From positions 1,612,001 through 1,676,000 of the forward strand of contig NZ_CP113929.1 of NCBI RefSeq assembly GCF_029392075.1: a stretch of DNA of 64,000 nucleotides, in the 5' to 3' direction. The number at the start of each line of letters is the position of its first letter. The first letter of the stretch is position 1. The DNA comes from Bifidobacterium sp. ESL0704. Its GTDB lineage: Bacteria; Actinomycetota; Actinomycetes; Actinomycetales; Bifidobacteriaceae. The notes below the pieces were generated by a model. That model saw only the letters and a program-made list of their open reading frames with translations. It did not search any database and was not told the DNA's origin. The position numbers and the translations under genes were made by a program. Positions 1 through 8,040 of the stretch are shown in pieces.

Positions 1-1104
1 CAAAGTACCGGCTCCTCACGCCTCGCTTCTCCGGCGCGTTCTTCGGCTGCACTCGATTCCGGGCGCGGATACGGCGATGCCGCAATAGCGATGCAACGAC
101 CGACCCGCGCACAGCCTTCAGTCTTTAATGCCGCAATGGCCAAGCCTCATAAAAAACACCATTGGATACCCACCGTTGTGCTGGTTATCCTGCTCATTAT
201 CATTTTGGCGCTCTTCGGCTGCTTCAATTGGGCCGATTCACAGCTCGACAAAGGCGACTGGCTGACCGCCAAGGCCGATACCAACGGCACCTCGTGGCTG
301 GTGCTCGGCTCCGATGAGCGCGACGAAACGGGAGTGGGCGGAAGCGCCGATGACACACCGGGTTTCCGCACCGACACCATACTCGTACTCACCAAGCCAA
401 CGCATGGCAGCGCCTCGCTGGTTTCGATTCCGCGTGATTCACTGGTCAAGGTCGACGGCACCAGCATGAAAATCAATGCCGTGGCCGAGACACAGAGCAA
501 GAAGACGCTCACCGGTGAGGTCGAAGACATCACCGGACAGAAAATCGACCATGTCGCCGAAATCAAGTTCAACGGTCTGACCAAGGTGGTTGACGCCCTG
601 GGAGGAATCAACCTCTGCTACGAGCGCACAGTCAACGACTGGCGTTCCGGGCTCAACTGGCAGGCAGGCTGCCACACTGCGGACGGTGCCACGGCACTGG
701 CTTTCTCCCGCATGCGCTATTCCGATTCCAAGGGCGATTTCGGCCGCGCAGAGCGGCAACGTCAGGTCATCGGCGCGATTATGAGCAAAACCTCGTCCGG
801 CGACACCATGAAAAGCCCGGCCAAGGCGCAGAAAGTGGCCAAAGCCGCCCTCTCCTCCATCGAAGTTGACAAGAAGACCAATCCGCTTACGCTCCTGAAG
901 ATGGCCACGGCGTTCAAGGCGGCCACCGGCAAACAGGGAATCTCCGGCTCGGTCTATTGGACCGACCCCAACCACTACGTGCGGGGTGTAGGCTCCACGG
1001 TCCTGCTGGACGATACGAAGAATCTCGAATTGTTCGAACAGCTTTCCTCCGGTTCGCACGCACCTGGGACAGTGGGGACTTTGGCCGGTGCGATTTCGCA
1101 ATAA
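1..1104 (+). CDS. LytR-CpsA-Psr (LCP) family cell-wall transferase, 5' end beyond window
   Basis: LCP proteins sit in the membrane and transfer undecaprenyl-linked glycopolymers onto peptidoglycan. The frame is open to the first base of the window, reading a Ser/Ala-rich stretch before the first ATG at 91. No ribosome binding site precedes 91 or the next ATG at 136, so the true start is probably upstream and the gene partial here. One membrane helix (VVLVILLIIILALFG) follows a basic stretch KPHKKHH. The LCP core then shows LVLGSDER, RTDTILVLTK, VSIPRDS, the conserved VDALGGI and a later FSRMRYSDSKGDFGRAERQR, matching the family Asp and Arg positions. The family is sure; the exact enzymatic role is inferred. 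Confidence 0.9.
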   Translation, partial: QSTGSSRLASPARSSAALDSGRGYGDAAIAMQRPTRAQPSVFNAAMAKPHKKHHWIPTVVLVILLIIILALFGCFNWADSQLDKGDWLTAKADTNGTSWLVLGSDERDETGVGGSADDTPGFRTDTILVLTKPTHGSASLVSIPRDSLVKVDGTSMKINAVAETQSKKTLTGEVEDITGQKIDHVAEIKFNGLTKVVDALGGINLCYERTVNDWRSGLNWQAGCHTADGATALAFSRMRYSDSKGDFGRAERQRQVIGAIMSKTSSGDTMKSPAKAQKVAKAALSSIEVDKKTNPLTLLKMATAFKAATGKQGISGSVYWTDPNHYVRGVGSTVLLDDTKNLELFEQLSSGSHAPGTVGTLAGAISQ

Positions 1105-1237
1105 CCGCACCATGGAATGGCTGGATGGCCAGGGCCGCAATATTGGAATCCGACGTGTGATGTGTCATCAAATCCACCGAGAAAATAGACACATTCATGA
1201 CGCAAAGAAAATTCACGATATTTTCTGGCGAAAACCC

Positions 1238-1266
1238 TTGAAAAAATGTGATTTTCGTGGTTATCT
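1238..1266 (+). promoter_or_regulatory. Probable promoter of whiB
   Basis: TTGAAA at 1238-1243 and TTATCT at 1261-1266 are separated by 17 nt, a good sigma-70-type arrangement about 50 nt before the whiB start. The 130 nt upstream are AT-rich compared with the flanking genes and include a small palindrome TGATGTGTCATCA near 1158. The assignment is inferred from spacing and position only. Confidence 0.5.
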
Positions 1267-1313
1267 AAGGTATGGAATGCAGTCGAGGACAAATAGGAAG
1301 GTCGTTTGCTTCT

Positions 1314-1592
1314 ATGAGTAATGCTTTTGATTGGCGAGCCAAAGCGGCATGCCGCGACAAGGATCCCGAGCTTTTCTTCCCCGTCGGCAACACGGGCGCA
1401 GCCTATCAGCAAATCGAAGAGGCCAAGGCCATCTGCCGTACCTGCAAGGTCATCGACGCGTGCCTGAAGTGTGCACTCGACACCAATCAGGACTATGGCG
1501 TCTGGGGAGGCCTGAGCGAGGATGAGCGTCGCGCCTTGAAACGCCGCGCCATGCGAGCCCGTCGCAGCCAGAACATGCAGATGCAGGTCTGA
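1314..1592 (+). CDS. whiB: WhiB-family iron-sulfur transcription regulator
   Basis: This is a 92-residue WhiB protein, an actinobacteria-specific [4Fe-4S] DNA-associated regulator that works with the major sigma factor. The four cluster cysteines are visible (AACRDKD, then ICRTCKVIDACL), followed by the turn GVWGGLSEDE and a basic C-terminal tail ALKRRAMRARR for DNA contact. The start MSNAFDW at 1314 is chosen over the ATG at 1272 because AGGAAG lies 13 nt upstream and family members begin just before the first Cys. It converges with a PdtaS-like kinase. In Mycobacterium tuberculosis whiB1 (Rv3219) and pdtaS (Rv3220c) are likewise neighbours, so a WhiB1-type identity is likely. Confidence 0.93.
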   Translation: MSNAFDWRAKAACRDKDPELFFPVGNTGAAYQQIEEAKAICRTCKVIDACLKCALDTNQDYGVWGGLSEDERRALKRRAMRARRSQNMQMQV

Positions 1593-1664
1593 TGAATACC
1601 ACCCGTCACGTTGTGCGCGTTGCCGATACACGCAATTCATGATGGGATCACCTTCATTAACAGC

Positions 1665-1701
1665 AATTCCCTTCCGGTTTATCTTCAGCCGGAAGGGAAT
1701 T
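1665..1701 (+). terminator. Rho-independent-type hairpin after whiB
   Basis: A 13-bp perfect stem (1665-1677 with 1689-1701, arms AATTCCCTTCCGG and its complement) encloses an 11-nt loop. It lies 73 nt after the whiB stop, between convergent genes. The tail is only weakly T-rich, so efficiency is uncertain. Confidence 0.6.
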
Positions 1702-1793
1702 CTTATATGGGTGCTCGGCGAACCGCAGCACTGTGGACGGATTCGCCGATCATCGGGAAGTCAGGCGACACCAGATAGAGCGGATGCCCGTGC

Positions 1794-3293
1794 TCACTCC
1801 AATTCGTCGATTTCCTGAGCCGCACGCAGGTTGATGTCGAGAATGACCCTGGTGCCTCCCCCCTGACGCTCGCCCCAACGCACGGTGCCGTTGAAGTCGT
1901 TGGTCACGAAGGTGTTGATGATCTGCGTGCCGAGCCCGGAACCCGAGGTTCGGGCCATGCCGTTGTCTTCCTCGGCCGCGAGCCCCGAACCGTCGTCTTC
2001 GACCACCACGTTGAGGTGATTGCCGCTACGACCCACGGAAATGGTGATGTTGCCTTCCTTGCGGCCTTCGAAACCGTGCTCCACCGCGTTGGTGATCAGT
2101 TCGGTCAGCACCAGGGAAAGCGGCGTGGCGTCCTGCGCCGGCATCATGCCGAACTTGCCGATGTAACGGATGTGGATGTGCTGATCGTCCATCGTGGCCA
2201 GGTCGACGCTCATCTTCAAGAGATTGGAAATCACGGCGTCGTAGTCAACGACCTCGTCGACGGTCTGGCTCAGGCCTTCATGCACGGTGGCGATGGTCTG
2301 GATGCGCCGCTGCGCCTCCTTGAGCTCGGTTTTCACCTCCTGCGATTTCGTCTTTCTCGCCTGCAGGCGGAGCAATGCGGACACGGTCTGCAGATTGTTC
2401 TTGACCCTGTGGTGGATTTCGGAGATGGTGGCGTCTTTGGTCTGCAGTTCCTGTTCGCGGCGACGCAATTCCGTGACATCGCGGCACAACACGATGGCGC
2501 CGGCACGGCCTGTCTCGTTGTATAGCGGCAGCGAATGCATGGAGACCATGGAATTGTTGGCATCGAGTTCGCAGTCGGCGGCCGCCTTGCCGCTCAGTAC
2601 CAGCGGAAGAGTCTCGGGGACCGGGTCTTTGGGATGGAGCAGTTGCGTCCCGATTTCGCTTAAGTAGTGCCCTTCCATCGCGGTGACGTCGCCCAGCCTG
2701 CGGAAGCAGCTGATGGCATTGGGAGCGGCATACTTCACGATGCCGTTGGGGTCGAGGATGATGAACCCGTCCGAAACCCTGGCATTGTGCTGCTGGCTCA
2801 TCAACGCGTCATGATACGGGAACTGCCCACGGGGAATCATCTCGAAGAGCATCTTGCCGGCGTTGATGCTTTCGGATTCGTAGCGGCCATTGGATTCCCG
2901 GGTCGACATATTGGTCTCCCGCACCACCACACCAAGCGTCTTGTTGCCGCAACGTACCGGCGCATAGACGTTGCAGACACTTGATTTCCCGACCTGATGC
3001 AACGTCGTGGTATGCAGAACACCATCGATGTTCATCGCCGTCTCGATTTCGGCAACGAAGTTTTCGGAGACCTCATTGCCGACGGCGTCATCACTACGCA
3101 TCGTCATCACCGTGGAGGGACGGCATTGCTCGGCGACGATGTATCGACCATCGTCACATCGCACCACCAGAAGCAGGTCCGCAAAACTCAGGTCGGCGAT
3201 AACCTGCCAGTCCGCCACCAACAAATGAAGCCATTCACGGTCACCGGCGTCGAAATCGGACTGCGCGGCAAGAATCTCATCAAAATCAGCCAT
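1794..3293 (-). CDS. pdtaS: Sensor histidine kinase, PdtaS type (HisKA_2)
   Basis: A 499-residue soluble kinase. The N-terminal ~130 residues resemble the GAF-like module of PdtaS, a central PAS domain (DGFIILDPNGIVKYAAPNA) follows, then the HisKA_2 dimerisation box SEIHHRVKNNLQTVSALL with the phosphoacceptor His, and a HATPase domain (ELITNAVEHGF, VEDDGSGL, GSGLGTQII). No membrane helices are seen. The known partner of this family is the RNA-binding ANTAR response regulator PdtaR, which is not in this window. The neighbouring whiB gene supports the assignment by conserved order. It was probably transcribed as a single gene; its start ATG sits only 166 nt from the divergent hemolysin III gene. 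Confidence 0.88.
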   Translation of the reverse strand: MADFDEILAAQSDFDAGDREWLHLLVADWQVIADLSFADLLLVVRCDDGRYIVAEQCRPSTVMTMRSDDAVGNEVSENFVAEIETAMNIDGVLHTTTLHQVGKSSVCNVYAPVRCGNKTLGVVVRETNMSTRESNGRYESESINAGKMLFEMIPRGQFPYHDALMSQQHNARVSDGFIILDPNGIVKYAAPNAISCFRRLGDVTAMEGHYLSEIGTQLLHPKDPVPETLPLVLSGKAAADCELDANNSMVSMHSLPLYNETGRAGAIVLCRDVTELRRREQELQTKDATISEIHHRVKNNLQTVSALLRLQARKTKSQEVKTELKEAQRRIQTIATVHEGLSQTVDEVVDYDAVISNLLKMSVDLATMDDQHIHIRYIGKFGMMPAQDATPLSLVLTELITNAVEHGFEGRKEGNITISVGRSGNHLNVVVEDDGSGLAAEEDNGMARTSGSGLGTQIINTFVTNDFNGTVRWGERQGGGTRVILDINLRAAQEIDELE

Positions 3294-3459
3294 GATTCAA
3301 TGATACTATGAGCCCGTTGCTTTGCCATCACACAGCTGAAAGCAACATGTCACCAGCGCAGGTTACGATAGCGTAAGTTACGTTTGCGTAGACCGATATT
3401 TTTTCACGGTTCTGCAAACGTATCAGCGGCGTAGAGAAATCTGAGACTCTGGAGGGACC

Positions 3460-4494
3460 ATGTCCGACAAGTCCGCCAAACAAGCAATTGACGGCACCAT
3501 CGCCATCAATCAGCATCATCCTGTCTTGAATAGCGATGCCGCCGCTTCTCCGGCAAACGCAAAGCCTCAACACACTTCAGTCACAAGTTCCTCTCCAATC
3601 GTCCGATCGGCCGAAGACCACAAAACCATCGAAACCGGCATCACCCAGGTACAACGCCAGACAATGGAAACCAAAGCCAAGGCCATCCGTGCCGAAGCAC
3701 GCTGCAAAGCCGAAATCATCCGCAGCAAAGCCGACGAACGGGCGGCAATCGTCATCGCCCGAGGAGAGGTGAAGGCCGCGCAAGCATTGGGCATCACCCC
3801 GCCACCCATGCCCGGCCGCAAAGTCCGTCTCGACGTGCACGGGCGTCCGAAACCCCTGCTGCGCGGCTGGATCCATGCCGTGACGGCACCATTGGCGCTG
3901 TCCGCCGGAATCGTGCTCATCTGTCTGGCGCGAGGAGCGGCCCTGAAATGGGCGTGTGCCGTCTTCATGATCTGCTCGACGTTTCTGTTCACCAATTCAG
4001 CGACCTACCATCTCGGCGACTGGTCGCCGAAAACCACGGACCTGCTGCGTCGCATCGACCATATGAACATCTTCCTGCTGATCGCCGGCACCTATACGCC
4101 CGTGTCGTTCGCGCTGACCCCCAACTGGCGCAACGGGGTCATCGGCGGGATGTGGACCTGCACGCTGGTGGCATTGCTCATCCACGTCATCTGGATCAAC
4201 GCGCCCCGTTGGCTCTACACCGCCGTCTACATCGTCTTCGGCGTCTCCGGGGTGACGTTCCTTGACCTGTTCTGGTTCTCGCCTTACGCGGGGCCGGCGG
4301 TGGTCGTTCTTCTGGCAGCCGGCGGTGCCAGCTATATCGCCGGTGCCGTCGTCTATGCGCTGCGCAAGCCGGATCCTTGGCCGAGAGTATTCGGTTTCCA
4401 TGAGATCTTCCATCTGGGCACGGTGGCCGGTTACGCCTGCCACATGGTCGCCATCTATATCGTCATCATCAATCTCTGGCAAGCGCATCCATAA
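3460..4494 (+). CDS. Hemolysin III / PAQR-family membrane protein with long charged N-terminus
   Basis: The C-terminal ~220 residues form the seven-helix HlyIII/PAQR domain: HAVTAPLALSAGIVLI, the conserved NSATYHL histidine region, RIDHMNIFLLIAGTYTP, and the closing FHEIFHLGTVAGYACH with metal-binding histidines. Bacterial members (YqfA, HlyIII) are metal-dependent membrane hydrolase-like proteins whose physiological role is poorly defined. The first ~130 residues are unusual: a hydrophilic segment followed by a charged, probably helical stretch rich in Lys, Arg, Glu and Ala. The start is supported by GGAGGG directly upstream. It converges with greA, sharing a terminator. Confidence 0.85.
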   Translation: MSDKSAKQAIDGTIAINQHHPVLNSDAAASPANAKPQHTSVTSSSPIVRSAEDHKTIETGITQVQRQTMETKAKAIRAEARCKAEIIRSKADERAAIVIARGEVKAAQALGITPPPMPGRKVRLDVHGRPKPLLRGWIHAVTAPLALSAGIVLICLARGAALKWACAVFMICSTFLFTNSATYHLGDWSPKTTDLLRRIDHMNIFLLIAGTYTPVSFALTPNWRNGVIGGMWTCTLVALLIHVIWINAPRWLYTAVYIVFGVSGVTFLDLFWFSPYAGPAVVVLLAAGGASYIAGAVVYALRKPDPWPRVFGFHEIFHLGTVAGYACHMVAIYIVIINLWQAHP

Positions 4495-4535
4495 GCCGAT
4501 CGCCCGCTCTGTTTCGACAACGCATGACAGCATGC

Positions 4536-4577
4536 GAAAAGGCCCGGAACCACGACATGGCGATTCCGGACCTTTTC
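4536..4577. terminator. Bidirectional terminator between hemolysin III gene and greA
   Basis: Arms 4536-4549 (GAAAAGGCCCGGAA) and 4564-4577 pair with one mismatch over 14 nt. They carry an A-run on the left and a T-run on the right, so the hairpin can terminate transcription from both convergent genes. Confidence 0.75.
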
Positions 4578-4623
4578 ACATTGCCCTCAAAACAGGGCAT
4601 GCCGAGCAAGACGGCGAATGGCC

Positions 4624-5106
4624 TTATTGCATCGGCTCGGAGTCTTTGATCTTCACGGTGATCTCACGGCCGTTGGGGGCCTTGTAGGAGACCTCGTCGC
4701 CCTTCTTGGTGCCCATGATGGCCGCACCGATGGGCGATTCCGGGCTGATGACATCGTAATCGGTCGCCACGGCGATGTCACGGGAACCGAGCACATACTT
4801 CATTTCCTTGCCCGCAAGCTCCACGGTGACCAGCGAACCGTTGCCCACCGACCCAGCCGGCGGCGCCTTCAGAATCTTCGTGTTGCGCAATTTGACGATG
4901 AGCTCGTTGATGCGCCCCTCGTTCTTGCCCTGCTCCTCACGCGCGGCCTGATAGCCGCCGTTCTCGCTCAAGTCGCCTTCGGCGCGGGCCGTCGCGATGC
5001 GCTGGGTGATCTCGTCGCGATAATCGCCCTGACGGTAGGCCAGCTCCTTTTGAAGCTTGTCATAAGCCTCTTGCGTGAGCAGAACGGTCTTTTCTTCCTC
5101 TGCCAT
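4624..5106 (-). CDS. greA: Transcription elongation factor GreA
   Basis: GreA rescues backtracked RNA polymerase by stimulating transcript cleavage through the secondary channel. The 160-residue protein has the N-terminal coiled coil (TQEAYDKLQKELAYRQ, EITQRIATARAEGDLSENGGYQAAREEQGKNEGRI) with the tip acidic residues around AEGDLSEN, then the FKBP-like C-terminal domain ending in SPIGAAIMGTKKGDEV. The start MAEEEK at 5106 is preferred to the ATG 66 nt upstream because AAGGA precedes it and GreA proteins begin here. Length matches the family. Confidence 0.97.
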   Translation of the reverse strand: MAEEEKTVLLTQEAYDKLQKELAYRQGDYRDEITQRIATARAEGDLSENGGYQAAREEQGKNEGRINELIVKLRNTKILKAPPAGSVGNGSLVTVELAGKEMKYVLGSRDIAVATDYDVISPESPIGAAIMGTKKGDEVSYKAPNGREITVKIKDSEPMQ

Positions 5107-5220
5107 GATTTTTCCTTGCCTTGTTATCGATTTTGTGTTCCAAGCCCGGATGCCCCAGGCGATAGAGAACAAATATGACCGGCACTGCAGCCGGCCAATC
5201 GTATTGGATTTCCTTGGGCT

Positions 5221-5628
5221 TCAGCGCGTGGAAATGATGTCGATGACGAACACCAGCGTGTCATCGCCACCTATCCCGGCCTGCGGCATGCCTTGCCTGC
5301 CATAGCCGTATTCCGGCGGAATCGAGACCACCAGACGTGAGCCCACATTGTGGCCCGGAACCGTGCGATCCCAGCCTTTGATGACCTGACCGACCCCGAT
5401 GCCGAAAGTCGCCGGCTGGTGACGATCGAAACTCGAGTCGAACGGCTCGTCTTTACCCCAGACGACCCCATGGTAATTCACCGTGACATTGTCGCCTGAA
5501 CGAACCATCGGGCCGTTGCCCTCGATCAGTTCGACTGCTTTGAGTCCCGCTGGAGCCGGGGTATCGGGGAACTTGATAACCGGCGTCGCGCCGAATTCGG
5601 CATTCACCTCGGGCATATTCGTAGCCAT
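5221..5628 (-). CDS. FKBP-type peptidyl-prolyl cis-trans isomerase
   Basis: A 135-residue single-domain FKBP that catalyses cis-trans isomerisation of Xaa-Pro bonds during folding. Core motifs are visible: VTVNYHGVVW, FDSSFDR, the FGIGVGQVIKGWDRTVPGH segment containing the conserved Val-Ile-x-Gly-Trp, and IPPEYGYGRQG followed by TLVFVIDII. No signal peptide, so it is cytoplasmic. It lies downstream of nothing on its strand except greA 114 nt further, and the two may be cotranscribed. An AGGAGG-like site (complement of CCTCCTTG near 5636) precedes the start. Confidence 0.95.
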   Translation of the reverse strand: MATNMPEVNAEFGATPVIKFPDTPAPAGLKAVELIEGNGPMVRSGDNVTVNYHGVVWGKDEPFDSSFDRHQPATFGIGVGQVIKGWDRTVPGHNVGSRLVVSIPPEYGYGRQGMPQAGIGGDDTLVFVIDIISTR

Positions 5629-5763
5629 ACGTAGGCCTCCTTGTAGTTTACATTTTCATTAGGTTAGCACTGATGCACCCCGATGCGCATCATCGTTTCG
5701 AAAGTGCACAGAACCTACGAGAGAGAACCGTCCGCTCTCCGCGCAATCGGCATGCCGGGCTTT

Positions 5764-7227
5764 TCAGCATTCCACGACGTTGACGGCCAGACCGCCTTCC
5801 GAGGTCTCCTTGTACTTCGATATCATGTCGGCACCGGTGTCCTTCATGGTCTTGATGACCTGGTCGAGGCTGACCATGTGCCGCCCGTTGCCGAGAAGCG
5901 CCATGCGCACCGCGTTGATGGCGGTGTTCGCCGCCATCGCGTTGCGTTCGATGCAGGGAATCTGCACGAGTCCGGCCACCGGGTCGCAGGTCAGGCCCAA
6001 ATGGTGTTCCATGGCTACTTCAGCCGCGTTCTCGACCTGCCGCGGCGTGCCCTGCATGACCTCGCAGAGCCCCGCTGCGGCCATCGAGGCGGCGGAACCG
6101 ACTTCACCCTGGCACCCCACTTCGGCGCCGGAAATGGAGGCGTTGCGCTTGAAGAGATAACCGACCGCCCCCGCAGCCAGAAGGAAGCGGATGACGCCCT
6201 CCTCGTCAGCCGTTCCCGCGAAATGCCAATAGTATTCAAGCACTGCCGGGATGATGCCTGCCGACCCGTTGGTCGGTGCGGTGACGATACGGCCGCCGCC
6301 GGCGTTTTCCTCGTTGACCGCGAGCGCGAAGAGATCGACCCAGGTGCATTCCGAGGTCTCCAGCGCGGCGGCCGGCCGTCGCGCATTGCGCGAGAGGATA
6401 TCGGCGTTGCCGGAAAGCTCGCGGTAGATCTTAGGTGCCCGTCGCGGTACATCAAGGCCTCCGGGCAACGTCTTCTGCGTCGACATGCAGCCGTTTTTGA
6501 CACAGTCGTCCATGTGGTGCCAGACGTTGAGCAGAGCGTCGCTGACAACCTGCGGCGAACGGGTGGCCGTCTCGTTGGCCCATACGATTTCGGAGATGCT
6601 TTTGCCTTCGCGCCTGCATATCTCTAGCAACTCGTTGGCGCTGGAGAAGGGATACGGGGCCTCGGGCGGAAAGTCGTTGCTGCTGTCGACACTCGCTTCC
6701 TCGGCGAACGTGCTGCCCTTCGGCGCTTTCTCGTGGATGCCGATCATCAGGTCATCGGCATGTCCTTCTCTTACGAATCCGCCTCCAATGGAGTACCAGA
6801 CCTGGTTGTCGATTTCCTTTGCCGTTTTGTCAAACGCCTGAAAGCGCATGCCGTTGGGGTGTGCAGCCAGCATCTTCCAGCGTTCGAATACGACGTCATT
6901 GCCGTAATCGAACCCGATCTTGTGCTTGCCGCCAAGATTCAGCTTTCCGGTGTTCTCGCATTCTTCCTTGATGTTCAACAGATGATCGGTATCGACCGTG
7001 GCCGGCACATCGCCTTCCAGTCCTGCCACCGCAGCCCTGTCGGTGCCGTGGCCGAGGCCGGTCATCGAAAGCGAACCGTAGAGCGTGGTCTTGACCCGGC
7101 AGACACGGCCCAACAAGTCACGTTCGTCAAGCGAGGCGACGAAATTGGAGGCGGCGATCATCGGGCCGACGGTATGTGACGAACTCGGTCCCACGCCGAT
7201 TTTGAACATGTCGAGAATAGAGAACAT
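5764..7227 (-). CDS. sdaA: L-serine ammonia-lyase (single-chain iron-sulfur L-serine dehydratase)
   Basis: Converts L-serine to pyruvate and ammonia using a [4Fe-4S] cluster. The 487-residue protein fuses the beta (ACT-like/small) and alpha modules as in E. coli Sda[24 protein letters not shown] is the hallmark N-terminus, so the start at 7227 is used although the frame is open 45 codons further. The alpha part shows [14 protein letters not shown] and the cluster cysteines in [18 protein letters not shown] and QIPCIERNA. It diverges from the phosphopantetheinyl transferase gene. There is no serine transporter adjacent. Confidence 0.96.
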   Translation of the reverse strand: MFSILDMFKIGVGPSSSHTVGPMIAASNFVASLDERDLLGRVCRVKTTLYGSLSMTGLGHGTDRAAVAGLEGDVPATVDTDHLLNIKEECENTGKLNLGGKHKIGFDYGNDVVFERWKMLAAHPNGMRFQAFDKTAKEIDNQVWYSIGGGFVREGHADDLMIGIHEKAPKGSTFAEEASVDSSNDFPPEAPYPFSSANELLEICRREGKSISEIVWANETATRSPQVVSDALLNVWHHMDDCVKNGCMSTQKTLPGGLDVPRRAPKIYRELSGNADILSRNARRPAAALETSECTWVDLFALAVNEENAGGGRIVTAPTNGSAGIIPAVLEYYWHFAGTADEEGVIRFLLAAGAVGYLFKRNASISGAEVGCQGEVGSAASMAAAGLCEVMQGTPRQVENAAEVAMEHHLGLTCDPVAGLVQIPCIERNAMAANTAINAVRMALLGNGRHMVSLDQVIKTMKDTGADMISKYKETSEGGLAVNVVEC

Positions 7228-7376
7228 GGTTCCATGATAAGCGATATGGCCAACGCCCACTCCCTGTCCGGCAGAAACCGTCGATTGATTGCCTTGGTCC
7301 CCTTGCTCGAATCGGCACTCCTGCATCCACCTGCCTGCCGTCCACAGGTTCTCAAACGGCACGATATGATAAAGGG

Positions 7377-8015
7377 ATGGGCAATAATCTTTCAGAGCAG
7401 GACACGAATGCTTTGTTCGCTCCGCTGTTCTCGCAAGGTTGCGTGGTGGCGACCTCTATCGAAGCCACAGGACAGGACCATGTCAGAGACGAGGAACGGG
7501 CGCTGATCCGCCACGCCACCGCCAAGCGCCGCAAGGAATTCCTGACAGGCCGCGAGTGCGCGCATCTGGCATTGCTCAGGATTCACTGTGACGGACCGGT
7601 TCTGCGCAGCCTCGACGGCAGGCCGATATGGCCGAACGGCATTGCCGGCTCGCTCTCCCACTGCCCGTCGCTGACGGTGGCAGCAGTGGATTTCATCTGC
7701 AGGCATGCCGCCCTCGGCGTGGACGTCGAAGAAGACGACCCGTTGCCCGAGCCGGCTTTCAACGCCGTGTTCCCGCAAGCGCAACGGGAATCGAACAAGA
7801 ACCTCACCCCGTTGGAGACCAAGGCTTGTTTCTGCGCCAAAGAAGCGGTTTTCAAAGCCTATGACGCGACGAAAAAGATCGTCGATTGCAGACGCGTGTC
7901 CATCCGCTTGGAACCAAACAGAATGTTCCATGCCAGTATTGATGATTTTCATTGCACCGGGCAATGGAGACATATAGGCCACCTCATCGCCGCAATGACA
8001 ACGGTTCCGGCATAG
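7377..8015 (+). CDS. 4'-phosphopantetheinyl transferase (Sfp/EntD superfamily)
   Basis: Transfers phosphopantetheine from CoA to the serine of acyl carrier domains, turning apo-ACP into holo-ACP. Visible signatures are IAGSLSHCPSLTVAAV (substrate-binding Ser-His), GVDVEEDD with Mg-binding acidic residues, and FCAKEAVFKAYDA, the family's (W/F)xxKEAxxK box. RRKEFLTGRECAHLAL resembles the EntD-type N-terminal half. At 212 residues it is a full-length member. It ends 25 nt before the stop of the convergent KS-CLF gene. Since the neighbouring megasynthase has two ACP domains with the LGIDSVKQ motif, this enzyme is probably its dedicated activator; that link is inference from position. Confidence 0.9.
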   Translation: MGNNLSEQDTNALFAPLFSQGCVVATSIEATGQDHVRDEERALIRHATAKRRKEFLTGRECAHLALLRIHCDGPVLRSLDGRPIWPNGIAGSLSHCPSLTVAAVDFICRHAALGVDVEEDDPLPEPAFNAVFPQAQRESNKNLTPLETKACFCAKEAVFKAYDATKKIVDCRRVSIRLEPNRMFHASIDDFHCTGQWRHIGHLIAAMTTVPA

Positions 8016-8040
8016 TACAATCCGTCAGCAGGTTTTCGCT

